This document shows, piece after piece, positions 25,565-32,983 of a DNA stretch of 40,193 bases. The notes under the pieces were generated by a model. The model was not told the origin of the DNA. It saw only the letters and a list, made by a program, of their open reading frames with translations, and did no database searches. This DNA comes from a virus: the IMG/VR virus record IMGVR_UViG_3300048447_000279, positions 1 through 40,193 of that record; one strand, 5' to 3'. Numbering within the stretch: position 1 is the first letter of the stretch; every line of letters starts with the position of its first letter. The translations under genes and the position numbers were made by a program.

Positions 25565-26635
25565 ATGCAAGGAACAACAGAAACAGGAACGAACAGAAAC
25601 AACCTACTCGTTGGGTTCCGTACTTATGCAGTACGGGGCGCTCTCGACGAGAAGGCAGGAAAACCGAACACGCAGTTGAACAAGGAGAAGTTCAGTATTG
25701 CACCAAAGGTAGCGGCGAAAATCGCTCACTTTGTTGCGGCACATGGCTTTGGCTTGACTTCAATCAAGACATGGTTTGAGAATGGACGAAAGAGTGGCCT
25801 CAACACAGGTCAAGCGACTGCTTTAACCAAGTCTGCTTGGCTCATGGTGAAAGAGTCCGGCATTGATTGCACTCTCAACGACACTCTCAAGGACAGAATC
25901 AACGACCACTTCGGTCCAATGCTTGAAGACTGGCTTAGCGCTGATGACGAGATTGACAACCCTCTCACTGAGGAAGACGACATGGACGAACCTCTCACTG
26001 AGGAAAACGACATTGTTGAAGACCTTCTCGGCGAAGCATCGGTTGAGTCCAATGACATGGTGACCCTTGAAGAAATCATGGCAGTGGTCAACTCCGACGA
26101 CAATGCTGACCGCATGGCAGTGGTGCGAGGTGCAATCCTCGCTTTCACTGGTGCTGACAATGCTCTCAACGGCAACGCTCTCAACTTCTACCGCAACGGT
26201 GTGAATAAGAAGGCTGGCATCGCTATCACTGGCAAAGGCTTCAACCTCAGCAAAGCGGCTGACTTCTTGAAGAAGGTCGCAAACCACTGTGGCGCAAACC
26301 TCGCTGGTCTTGCTTCGTGGCGCACCCCAAAGGGTGGTAACCGTGAATGGGCTTCCTCTCTCATGAAGGATGCTTCCTCAAGCACACTTCTTGGAATTGC
26401 ATGGTGTACCGTCGCTGTCAAGGCTGGCGTTGTCACCTTCAACCATGACCTTCGGAAGTATGTGTCCGACGAAACCATTGAAGCGCTTCAACAGTGCTTC
26501 GTTGACCCGTCTGCTGACATGACTCACGACAGTGCTCCTAAGAACGGCTGGTATCTCCCTTACCTCCGAGGCGACGCTGACTGGAAGAAGTCCGGCACAA
26601 CACAGGACAGCATTGTGGACAGCCTTCTCCTTTGA
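25565..26635 (+). CDS. First right-arm protein, PLTEE linker between two domains, unknown
   Basis: 356 residues from the ATG at 25565 (MQGTTETGTNRNNLL); a GTG at 25556 is also in frame, and neither has a strong ribosome site. An N-terminal alpha-helical domain (about 1-130) and a C-terminal domain (about 175-356, ending IVDSLLL) flank a short acidic linker with two PLTEE units (NPLTEEDD and EPLTEEND). I recognise no family. As the first gene after the divergent region it is probably expressed early and strongly; its evenly chosen codons differ from the small genes after it. A DNA-binding or virion role are both possible. Confidence 0.82.
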   Translation: MQGTTETGTNRNNLLVGFRTYAVRGALDEKAGKPNTQLNKEKFSIAPKVAAKIAHFVAAHGFGLTSIKTWFENGRKSGLNTGQATALTKSAWLMVKESGIDCTLNDTLKDRINDHFGPMLEDWLSADDEIDNPLTEEDDMDEPLTEENDIVEDLLGEASVESNDMVTLEEIMAVVNSDDNADRMAVVRGAILAFTGADNALNGNALNFYRNGVNKKAGIAITGKGFNLSKAADFLKKVANHCGANLAGLASWRTPKGGNREWASSLMKDASSSTLLGIAWCTVAVKAGVVTFNHDLRKYVSDETIEALQQCFVDPSADMTHDSAPKNGWYLPYLRGDADWKKSGTTQDSIVDSLLL

Positions 26636-26661
26636 TTGAGTAGCAACCCCTCACACTCCTT

Positions 26662-26685
26662 CTCATTTGGGTGGCGGCCTACGCC
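26662..26685 (+). terminator. 3' hairpin element, copy 1
   Basis: A 24-base element beginning CTCATTTGGGT, then the hairpin GGCG-GCCTA-CGCC (26673-26685), shortly after the stop of the first right-arm gene. A near-identical element follows the DUF932-like gene at 35764-35787, where the top stem pair is A-T instead of G-C. The paired change supports a structured RNA, perhaps a 3' processing or termination signal. Confidence 0.5.
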
Positions 26686-26692
26686 TTCTCCA

Positions 26693-26764
26693 GCCTCTTG
26701 ATATGCATGGAGCATTCCCCCTTTGGTACAGGGGTGTTGACTGGTTCGATTCCAGTAAGAGGCT
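26693..26764 (+). tRNA. tRNA-Thr (anticodon GGT)
   Basis: 72 bases fold as a cloverleaf: acceptor stem GCCTCTT/AAGAGGC (26693-26699 with 26757-26763), anticodon stem CCCCT/AGGGG around the loop TTGGTAC with anticodon GGT at 26725-26727, five-base variable loop, and T arm ACTGG-TTCGATT-CCAGT. The D arm is short (ATGC/GCAT or a three-pair version with a GG-containing loop) and position 8 is not U, so it is somewhat degenerate. No CCA is encoded. G1-C72, C2-G71, G35, U36 and a U discriminator agree with what I recall of archaeal tRNA-Thr identity; bacterial tRNA-Thr has A there. Confidence 0.75.
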
Positions 26765-26792
26765 CCTTCTCCTGCAAGGGAGTCAACCCTAT

Positions 26793-26831
26793 ACCATCAA
26801 AGCGCGGCAGGATTAACGCGACACCGATGGT
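26793..26831 (+). ncRNA. Hairpin competing with the following terminator
   Basis: ACCATC (26793-26798) pairs with GATGGT (26826-26831), with an inner GCG/CGC stem. Its 3' strand shares three bases (GGT, 26829-26831) with the terminator stem that follows, so the two structures may exclude each other, as in an attenuator. No ligand-binding motif was recognised. Confidence 0.3.
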
Positions 26832-26854
26832 GGGTTGGCTCCCACCTTTTTTTT
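26829..26854 (+). terminator. Intrinsic terminator after the tRNA
   Basis: GGTGGG-ttggct-CCCACC followed by eight T (26847-26854). The six-pair GC-rich stem and T tract are typical of factor-independent termination; in archaea the T run alone can suffice. It should end the transcript carrying the first right-arm gene and the tRNA. Confidence 0.75.
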
Positions 26855-27146
26855 ATGCCTCGCAGACTCAGCGTACCGCTTCGTCTGCTCTTCCGGCATA
26901 ACATACAGGCAGTCGCCAACCGTATGGTTGTGCTTTCACCGTTCTCCGTCGCGAGAATATATCATCTTCTCTGTCAAGCACGCACGAAAACAGACCGTGT
27001 TGACATATCACTTGTTGCCTCTCAAGCAACACATCATATTCACCTCGCTTACATAGCGATTACAATTACACTCATTAACTGTGAGGCGCATCTAATGTTC
27101 TGCGTCGCGCTAAGAAGCACCAACACGAAAGGTTCTATCAAGAATC
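26855..27146 (+). other. Non-coding stretch between terminator and helicase-operon promoter
   Basis: About 290 bases with no convincing gene on either strand. It contains the repeated stem-loop at 26917-26930, a hairpin TGTTGC/GCAACA (about 27014-27032) and another TCGCT/AGCGA (about 27047-27061). Short plus-strand frames here have no ribosome site and no sensible protein composition. Confidence 0.5.
26917..26930. repeat. Stem-loop repeat, copy 2
   Basis: Second exact copy of CAACCGTATGGTTG, in the non-coding stretch after the terminator. See the copy at 25411-25424. Confidence 0.55.
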
Positions 27147-27210
27147 TTATGTTGTTGTTATAATAATAATAGTATTATTCTTATTAGAAAGAAAATAGAA
27201 TATCAATAAA
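27147..27210 (+). promoter_or_regulatory. AT-rich promoter of the helicase operon
   Basis: An abrupt AT-rich block (TTGTTGTTATAATAATAATA, then TATTATTCTTATTAGAAAG) directly before the start at 27225. CTTATTAG at 27180-27187 sits where an archaeal TATA box would give a leader of about 15 bases that still contains the ribosome site. The block shares about 30 aligned bases with 18148-18186. Confidence 0.6.
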
Positions 27211-27224
27211 AGGAAGTGAACAAT

Positions 27225-27626
27225 ATGAACGAAACAGAAATGATTGAAGAAGCAACGCAACGAGCCATGATGACCCCCATCCTCCACAACCTTGAGGCTG
27301 ATGTGGATTACTACCTCGATGAAGTACGACAAGAACAACAGACAGCAACGGTGACTGAGCGATGGGAAGCAACGCTCCCCGACAAATGGGACACTCACAA
27401 GTTGGGTAGCATGACTCCCTCCGGCATCGGAATCTGCGCTGAAGACTGCGAAGCATGCGAGTTCCGCTTTGCGCTCAAGACAATGCCGCTCACTGTGTGG
27501 GTTGGTGTTGATGGCGTTGGCACTCCCGTCTTCACTGCGAAAAGCAAGCGCTTGGCTGAGCATCTCCGCATCACTGAGTGGGAAGGGGACATCATCACCA
27601 TCACAAAAATCGAGGTGACTCAATGA
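27225..27626 (+). CDS. 133-residue protein ahead of the helicase, unknown
   Basis: Starts at the ATG at 27225 (MNETEMIEEATQRAMM) with GGAAGTGA five bases ahead; a GTG at 27216 belongs to that ribosome site. The N-terminus is helical and acidic; the C-terminal half has CAEDCEAC and a strand-rich section (LTVWVGVDGVGTPVF). Its stop overlaps the helicase start (ATGA), so it may be made in step with the helicase. No family recognised. Confidence 0.78.
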   Translation: MNETEMIEEATQRAMMTPILHNLEADVDYYLDEVRQEQQTATVTERWEATLPDKWDTHKLGSMTPSGIGICAEDCEACEFRFALKTMPLTVWVGVDGVGTPVFTAKSKRLAEHLRITEWEGDIITITKIEVTQ

Positions 27627-29182
27627 CGATAACAAAATTGACGAGGGAAACAAACATCAACGCTATGGGTGGAAGCATCACTGCTGAAGTCCTCGATGGC
27701 AAAGCGCGACGGTGGCAGAACGAAGCATTCAGCAAGTGGCTTGGTCTTGAAGACCATCGCATGACTGTCAAGGCGGCAACAGGAGCGGGCAAGACTTACC
27801 TTGCCACCATGATTATGTTTTGGTGGCTCAACCTTCACGGTGACAAGGCGAAGATTGTTTTCTGTGTCCCAACAACAACGCTGGTCAAGCAGACTGCTGA
27901 GCATCTTCGCGGCTGGAGAATCAAGTACGCTCGATGTTCATCTGCCTATGGCAACGAGCATCAACTCAACAAGCCATGCTACATCACCACCTACCAATCG
28001 CTCAAGAAAGTCAAAGCGAACAAGCACTTGAAGGATAAGAAAATCCTCATCATCGGTGACGAATGTCACACCATTGGTGCTGACAAAACACGAATCCAAT
28101 TTGAGAACTTTCAAGGCGACGCTTGCCTTCTACTCTCTGCGACACCGGAGCGCGACGATGACATCTCTGTCATGCAAATCATGAACGCTCCGAAGCACTT
28201 TGAACTCAATCTCATTGAAGGCATTCAGCAATCACGAACAACCAGTGACGCGCTTGACTTCACTGTCCACTACTGCATCGTCAAGCCGAATGCTATTGAA
28301 ACCACTCAACTCTATGAGATTGAGGAAGAGGTACGAATCGCATACCACGCCGCTAAGTCTGCGGTGGACAAGGCAGGTGGCAACCCCGACAGGCTGTTGT
28401 CATTCCAAAACAAACACCTCGGTGGAGATGCCGCCGCCGCTTTGCAGTCTTACAAATACAAGACAATGATGCGCAAGCGATTGGAGAATGATGTTGCGGC
28501 TCGCTTTGATGTGACTCAAGCAATCATGAGATTGAAGTTGGGGGAGAAGTCCATGTACTTACATGAAACCATCTTCGGTATTGAACGACTCAATCAAATG
28601 TGCATGGATGAGGGTATCAATCCTCATGTGTATCACAGTGGTATGGAATTGTCACACGACCAAGCGCTTGCTTACCCCGAACTCAACACACCTGCTTTCA
28701 AGAATCGACTCAAGCACTACGCTAAGAATGCTAAGCGCGAACTTCAACGATGGAAAGAGTCAGCAAGCGACGCGCTACTCTCATGCAAGTCCCTCAAGGA
28801 AGGCTTCGATGTTCCCGACTTACAGTGCCTCACCATGATGACCGGCACGAACAGTGTTCGCTCTCGCATTCAAACCATTGGCCGCATCTTCCGAGGCTCA
28901 TCACACAAGGACATTTACTTCCTTGTTCTCGACGGCATTGGTGAGAACGGAAGCGGTGACGAGCGATGCTTTTGGAGAGTCGTTCAAGCAACAGGCATCC
29001 CGCATGACAAAATCAAATACACTACTCTCGCGATGCTTCAAGCAGGTGTCGCATCAGTATCTCACGGTGAAGACAATGAATACATGACCTTCCCTTCGGA
29101 TGAAGAAGAAGACGAACCACTCACTGAGGAAGATGAACCACTCACAGAAGAAGACGAACCACTCACGGAGGACTCTCTGTGA
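27623..29182 (+). CDS. SF2 DNA/RNA helicase with acidic PLTEE tail
   Basis: 519 residues from the ATG at 27623 (MTITKLTRET), with GAGGTGA five bases ahead; the longer open reading contains a chance histidine run. Motifs: I AATGAGKT (51-58), II DECH (146-149), III SATPER (about 172-177), and VI QTIGRIFRG (417-425) in the second RecA-like domain. The order and the short linker suit the UvsW/RecG-like or type III restriction-like SF2 helicases used for recombination and replication restart by viruses. The last 20 residues are three EDEPLTE units. Expected in the nucleoid or at replication forks; the exact substrate is unknown. Confidence 0.92.
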   Translation: MTITKLTRETNINAMGGSITAEVLDGKARRWQNEAFSKWLGLEDHRMTVKAATGAGKTYLATMIMFWWLNLHGDKAKIVFCVPTTTLVKQTAEHLRGWRIKYARCSSAYGNEHQLNKPCYITTYQSLKKVKANKHLKDKKILIIGDECHTIGADKTRIQFENFQGDACLLLSATPERDDDISVMQIMNAPKHFELNLIEGIQQSRTTSDALDFTVHYCIVKPNAIETTQLYEIEEEVRIAYHAAKSAVDKAGGNPDRLLSFQNKHLGGDAAAALQSYKYKTMMRKRLENDVAARFDVTQAIMRLKLGEKSMYLHETIFGIERLNQMCMDEGINPHVYHSGMELSHDQALAYPELNTPAFKNRLKHYAKNAKRELQRWKESASDALLSCKSLKEGFDVPDLQCLTMMTGTNSVRSRIQTIGRIFRGSSHKDIYFLVLDGIGENGSGDERCFWRVVQATGIPHDKIKYTTLAMLQAGVASVSHGEDNEYMTFPSDEEEDEPLTEEDEPLTEEDEPLTEDSL

Positions 29183-29202
29183 ATCACAGTCCACGGACAC
29201 AA
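29181..29202 (+). repeat. 22-base post-PLTEE repeat, copy 1
   Basis: An exact 22-base sequence starting GAATCACAGTCC, overlapping the stop of the helicase gene. The same bases lie at 33603-33624 after another PLTEE-tailed gene, and the final repeat codons of the two genes also match. This suggests a shared ancestral gene end moved by recombination. Confidence 0.65.
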
Positions 29203-29225
29203 GAAAAAAAAGGAAGTGAACAACC

Positions 29226-29561
29226 ATGAAAAACACAACAAAAATGAACCCCCGCTACGAAGCCCCGAAACCCGACCTGCTAACGCGCAAAGTGATGCAT
29301 GTTGAACGACATCCTGCCGTACCACACAGTAAGCAAACGCTTACTCAAGTGGTGAACAGACTGTCGCGAACGAACACACCTACTGGAACGAAAGAAACAG
29401 TGAACTACGATGGAAGAACAGTCACCGTGAAGCGAGTGACAGGCGCAGTGCTTGTCACAGGTTTCGCGACCAGTGGCACAGTACGCTATCGTCTTGATAA
29501 AGAACTGCAACAGCACGCTAACTACCTCGCCGCATTCAATGGACAAGGTGAGGAAGAATGA
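29226..29561 (+). CDS. Small basic protein, unknown
   Basis: 111 residues beginning MKNTTKMNPRYEAPK, basic in the first half, then a strand-rich section (ETVNYDGRTVTVKRVTG). AAGGAAGTGA precedes the ATG by six bases, a leader nearly identical to that at 27211. The 44-base gap before it contains a 22-base repeat shared with 33603. No family recognised. Confidence 0.75.
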   Translation: MKNTTKMNPRYEAPKPDLLTRKVMHVERHPAVPHSKQTLTQVVNRLSRTNTPTGTKETVNYDGRTVTVKRVTGAVLVTGFATSGTVRYRLDKELQQHANYLAAFNGQGEEE

Positions 29562-29923
29562 CTGCTGAACTACATGACATGCTTGCGTCGGGTGACATTC
29601 ACTGGTACGGAAACGCAGGTGCTTTCCACTACGCATTGAACACTAAAGGACTTGACGAACTCTTGCGACAAAACATGACTCATGCTCAAGAGCATGGCGA
29701 CGGCGCTATGAAATTGAAGTTCGAGGTCTTGCTTGTGAACGAATGTTGCGGCCACACGAAAAGCATCAACGGATTGACGACTGTTCTTCACAAGGACATA
29801 GACGCTCCGCTTGAAGGTGCGTACTGGTGGTTCAACCATGCCATTGAAAACATTCGCGGTACTGAAGTTATCGCAATTCGATTCCACGAAACCAACCCGC
29901 AAGAGGTGTTGAACAATGAGTGA
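29558..29923 (+). CDS. Small protein, unknown
   Basis: 121 residues beginning MTAELHDMLASGDIHWYG. The start overlaps the previous stop (ATGA) with GGTGAGG upstream. A helix/strand mix with ECCGHTK in the centre; no catalytic motif stands out. It belongs to the overlapping chain of small right-arm genes. Confidence 0.75.
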   Translation: MTAELHDMLASGDIHWYGNAGAFHYALNTKGLDELLRQNMTHAQEHGDGAMKLKFEVLLVNECCGHTKSINGLTTVLHKDIDAPLEGAYWWFNHAIENIRGTEVIAIRFHETNPQEVLNNE

Positions 29924-30197
29924 AGCAAACATCATTCGAGCAGTCAAAGAAGTTCATCAGCGCTACCTTAGAACTGGCGAAGTGAGTGGCTCCGGCAGTG
30001 ATGTCGCCTTTTACAATGCCATTCTTCATCTCATCCCAACAGGAATCACAAGCGCCGCCATCGGTTCGCTTGACCTCAAAAACATGGCCGCATTCTTTGC
30101 GCTACTCACCGACTTCGTTGAAGCAGACAAAGATGACATGCGAAGCACAACGCTTGACAGACTTGCGCGCCACATTCAATGGGGTGACACAGTATGA
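29916..30197 (+). CDS. Small helical protein, unknown
   Basis: 93 residues beginning MSEANIIRAVKEVHQRYL. Overlaps the previous gene by eight bases, with AGAGGTG ahead of the ATG. Mostly helical, mildly acidic. No recognised domain. Confidence 0.73.
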   Translation: MSEANIIRAVKEVHQRYLRTGEVSGSGSDVAFYNAILHLIPTGITSAAIGSLDLKNMAAFFALLTDFVEADKDDMRSTTLDRLARHIQWGDTV

Positions 30198-30433
30198 GTG
30201 GCAACGCAAAGACTCGACGCGCTAACACAATGAAGTTGGTTCATGGTGTCATGGCTGTCGGTGAGAAAACCAAAGCACGAATCATCATGGACAGAATGAT
30301 TGACGCATACGGTTCTTCTCATCATCACCTGCCACGCAGTACCACTGCTCTCGCGGCAATCTTGCGAGGCGAACACACCATGACTCAAGTGACTGAACAC
30401 AACCGCAGGTACTCATGGAGGCGAAACCAATGA
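30194..30433 (+). CDS. Small basic protein, unknown
   Basis: 79 residues beginning MSGNAKTRRANTMKL, with many Arg, Lys and His. ATGA overlap with the gene before. The high positive charge could allow nucleic-acid binding, but no motif is recognised. Confidence 0.7.
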   Translation: MSGNAKTRRANTMKLVHGVMAVGEKTKARIIMDRMIDAYGSSHHHLPRSTTALAAILRGEHTMTQVTEHNRRYSWRRNQ

Positions 30434-30807
30434 CTCACCCCATCATCAAGAACTGGTACATCGTTCATCGCAAAATCTTCGACAGTGAAGTGACCATCCA
30501 CGAAGAGATTGCTCGCGCCAAAGAACGCACCACCATCACGCTTTCAACAGAACGCGTGTCATGTCAAAGTGGGATGCCCACCCATCCTGTTGAGCGCCAC
30601 CTCCATTGGATGCATCTTGCTGAACAAGATGTACGCCGCGCTACCAACCACATCCGCCAAGCCGTTGACTTCAAAGTTCAATCAGCCATCGGCTTTGAGC
30701 CAACTGATTCATCCGAACTTCACCACGACATACCTCCCTTCCTACCTCAACCAAAACCACAGGTCTGCATTGACTTCGGCTTTGAACCAACGGAGGGGAG
30801 CGCATGA
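30430..30807 (+). CDS. 125-residue protein, unknown
   Basis: The start at ATG 30430 (MTHPIIKNWYIVHRK) overlaps the previous stop, with GGAGG nine bases ahead; an ATG at 30415 is in frame but within the ribosome site. A strand-rich N-terminus is followed by a helix (LAEQDVRRATNHIRQAVDF), and FGFEPT-like segments (GFEPTDSS, FGFEPTEGS) recur near the C-terminus. No family recognised. Confidence 0.73.
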   Translation: MTHPIIKNWYIVHRKIFDSEVTIHEEIARAKERTTITLSTERVSCQSGMPTHPVERHLHWMHLAEQDVRRATNHIRQAVDFKVQSAIGFEPTDSSELHHDIPPFLPQPKPQVCIDFGFEPTEGSA

Positions 30808-31064
30808 AGTCGCCTCACTTTCTTGGCCCCGTTTGCACATACCGCTACCTTGTGAATGGACAGTTCGTAGAGGTGCGAATAGACCAAGCAGGGGAACATG
30901 ACAATTGGGATGACCGCACATGGGAGTTCTTTGACCAACACGGAAATCACCTCAACGACGGGGTGGTGTGGTATGTTGATAACGACGAAGTACCCTCTTA
31001 CGAAATTGTACGCACACACATTGTTGAGCCAAACAAGGATTGCTTGGGAGGGGAATCCGAATGA
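30804..31064 (+). CDS. 86-residue acidic protein, unknown
   Basis: Begins MKSPHFLGPVCTYRYLV. Predicted strands (YRYLVNGQFVEVRI) suggest a small beta fold; rich in D, E, W and Y. GGAGGGGAGCGC precedes the ATG. No family recognised. Confidence 0.72.
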   Translation: MKSPHFLGPVCTYRYLVNGQFVEVRIDQAGEHDNWDDRTWEFFDQHGNHLNDGVVWYVDNDEVPSYEIVRTHIVEPNKDCLGGESE

Positions 31065-31309
31065 CCACCTACTCCAATCAATCCAAAGACCTACCCTTGC
31101 TCATGCGAAACCCTTTCTTTTGGACAGGCTTGAAGCGCGGCGATGTAATACTTGGCCGAACGGTTGTCCGTGAAGCAAAGGACACCACTTGCCGCTGGCC
31201 TCAGTTGACTGACCTCATGAGTGACGAAGGAACAAGTTGGATGGTATGTCGAGCAGGGTTTGACCACCCTGCTTGTGGCTGTCCACACACAAAGGGGGAA
31301 GAAGAATGA
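31061..31309 (+). CDS. 82-residue protein, unknown
   Basis: The start at ATG 31061 (MTTYSNQSKDLPLLM) overlaps the previous stop, with GGGAGGGG upstream. Contains CRWPQ, VCRAG and ACGCPH near the C-terminus, possibly a metal site. Ends GEEE, as several neighbours do, because the acidic codons GAAGAAGAA form part of the next ribosome site region. Confidence 0.7.
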   Translation: MTTYSNQSKDLPLLMRNPFFWTGLKRGDVILGRTVVREAKDTTCRWPQLTDLMSDEGTSWMVCRAGFDHPACGCPHTKGEEE

Positions 31310-31470
31310 CCACACTCAAGATGCGAATTGAAACAGACGAGTACATCTTTGAAGAGTACGAAGAGCACACCACTGACAGCACCAAACCATCACCATGCTA
31401 CGCCGCATGGTTACAGTCCATGCTTGCACTGCAAGCAGACACCACCAACCCTACGGAGGGAACACAATGA
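31306..31470 (+). CDS. 54-residue acidic protein, unknown
   Basis: Begins MTTLKMRIETDEYIFEEY. Starts by ATGA overlap at 31306; a longer frame from 31273 lies in the previous gene. The first 25 residues are acidic and aromatic. No domain recognised. Confidence 0.68.
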   Translation: MTTLKMRIETDEYIFEEYEEHTTDSTKPSPCYAAWLQSMLALQADTTNPTEGTQ

Positions 31471-31949
31471 GTACCCAAATACACATAACAAACACACAAA
31501 CAAACGAAGCCCGAACATTCCGTACCAAAGCGCAAGCGCAAGAGTACATTGAAACACATGCCCGCGACGGTTATGTTGCCACAAGAACATACCACGCGAA
31601 GGTATTCGGAATACAACGAACGAACTACACCATTGAGTTCTCGCTCACTGCGAATGCACTACGCAACTCGCGACGAATCATTGATGTATTGAGAGTCAAC
31701 GAGTCACAAATCATTGAGAACTTGATGAATGAAAACCAACTTCACAAGTTGAAGAAGGCTGAGTTGATTGAACACATGGACACGAACGACATCAGTGGCG
31801 CGCAACCTAAACACAGGAAGGCTGACTTACTCCGCATCATTGGGCGACACGCATACAATTTGTTTGCCACCAACATGAGCCTGTCAACCAACGGCGACCC
31901 CGAACACGATGAGGCACTCATCGCAAACCTCAAGGGGTCGGTTGAATGA
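31467..31949 (+). CDS. 160-residue protein with SAP-like segment
   Basis: The start at ATG 31467 (MSTQIHITNTQTNEAR) overlaps the previous stop, with GGAGGG nine bases ahead. Residues 95-135 (KLKKAELIEHMD, then KHRKADLLRIIGRH) resemble the two helices of a SAP-type or Rho-N-like nucleic-acid-binding unit. The N-terminal part is strand-rich. The SAP comparison is tentative. Confidence 0.72.
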   Translation: MSTQIHITNTQTNEARTFRTKAQAQEYIETHARDGYVATRTYHAKVFGIQRTNYTIEFSLTANALRNSRRIIDVLRVNESQIIENLMNENQLHKLKKAELIEHMDTNDISGAQPKHRKADLLRIIGRHAYNLFATNMSLSTNGDPEHDEALIANLKGSVE

Positions 31950-32206
31950 AGCCAACACCTATCCCCAAAGACGGGTGGACAGAAGCAGACATTGGACGCG
32001 AAGTGATTCTCAAGATGCCTCACGGCACGCTTGTTCAAGACCGAATCGTCTTCCTTAACTATCTCGGCGGGGACCAACTCATCGGTCCCGCGACTGAACT
32101 TGGTATGCTTACCGCACGCAGGTCTTTCATCATCCCTATACTCCAAGAGCATGACAAGTGGATAATGAGAATGGACGACAACACGGAAGGTGGCAACAAT
32201 GAGTGA
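31946..32206 (+). CDS. 86-residue protein, unknown
   Basis: Begins MKPTPIPKDGWTEADIG. ATGA overlap with the gene before. A compact beta-rich composition (REVILKMPHGTLVQDRIVFLN) suggests a small barrel-like fold. No family recognised. Confidence 0.72.
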   Translation: MKPTPIPKDGWTEADIGREVILKMPHGTLVQDRIVFLNYLGGDQLIGPATELGMLTARRSFIIPILQEHDKWIMRMDDNTEGGNNE

Positions 32207-32597
32207 CCGCGATGCTTGTATCATTTGCTCGACTGAATTGGCTGACCACCCTACTGAGCGCAACAACCCTGAACCTCTTGCCACCCTTGAAGATGGCTAC
32301 GCTTGTCGCTCTTGCGATTCGTTTGTCACTGCGGCGCGCCACCTCCCTTTTGGTGAACCTCAAAACACATTGACCTTCTTGCAAATGGCCTTCGCACTTC
32401 AAGCAGTAAACAAACAAGCGCTTACCTTGATGGACCAAGCGATGGATGAACTTGAACAGAAGCAAACGGAGCGCGAAGAAGCAGGTTGTCCCGACTGTGG
32501 CTACATCGCTGATGACCGTTCCGACCACTACCCCAACTGCGTTCACTTCGATGGGTGTAACTACGAACCCGAAGACATGATGGAGGATTGCTCATGA
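32199..32597 (+). CDS. Zinc-ribbon protein with two Cys clusters
   Basis: 132 residues from the ATG at 32199 (MSDRDACIICSTELA), with GGTGG six bases ahead and an eight-base overlap. CIIC and CRSC form one four-cysteine site (about residues 7-40), followed by a helical coil, then CPDCGY with H/C residues (HYPNCVH) near the C-terminus. Two metal sites flanking a helix suggest a small nucleic-acid or protein-binding role. No family recognised. Confidence 0.76.
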   Translation: MSDRDACIICSTELADHPTERNNPEPLATLEDGYACRSCDSFVTAARHLPFGEPQNTLTFLQMAFALQAVNKQALTLMDQAMDELEQKQTEREEAGCPDCGYIADDRSDHYPNCVHFDGCNYEPEDMMEDCS

Positions 32598-32983
32598 GTA
32601 TGCATGACTATCCTATCAAGAAGCAGATTGCCTTGAACTGTGGCGGCACGCAACTCACTGACGACACCAACCATTTCATCCGACGAATGTTTCGTTGCTG
32701 GCTTGACGGTTCTTACAACGGTGAAGAATCATACAAGACTCACTGCGAGTTCGTCAAAGTCAACCACCAATCTCACAGAAGGATGCGCTCATTTGTCATC
32801 AATCAATTCTGTCGATACATCGCAAGAGATTTCCACTGCTCAACAGGACACGCGCAAAAGTGTCTTGTTGCTTGCATGACCACCGACCAACTCAACACCC
32901 TCAACGACGCGCTCATTGAAGATGCGAAAGACCTCGTTGCAGACTACATTGAAGAACAAACAAAAGGAAGTGAAGAAGAATGA
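32594..32983 (+). CDS. 129-residue helical protein, unknown
   Basis: The start at ATG 32594 (MSMHDYPIKKQIALN) overlaps the previous stop, with GGAGG six bases ahead. Mostly helical with many His, Cys and Arg. Ends EEQTKGSEEE, the GAAGTGAAGAAGA codons of which double as the next ribosome site. No family recognised. Confidence 0.74.
   Translation: MSMHDYPIKKQIALNCGGTQLTDDTNHFIRRMFRCWLDGSYNGEESYKTHCEFVKVNHQSHRRMRSFVINQFCRYIARDFHCSTGHAQKCLVACMTTDQLNTLNDALIEDAKDLVADYIEEQTKGSEEE

Noticed and set aside
26855-27146. Short plus-strand frames such as that at 26855-27163
   Set aside because: No ribosome site, odd composition and hairpins within; treated as non-coding.
27578-27622. Longer start of the helicase with a run of histidines
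   Set aside because: It overlaps the previous gene; ATG 27623 has a strong ribosome site and the usual ATGA overlap.
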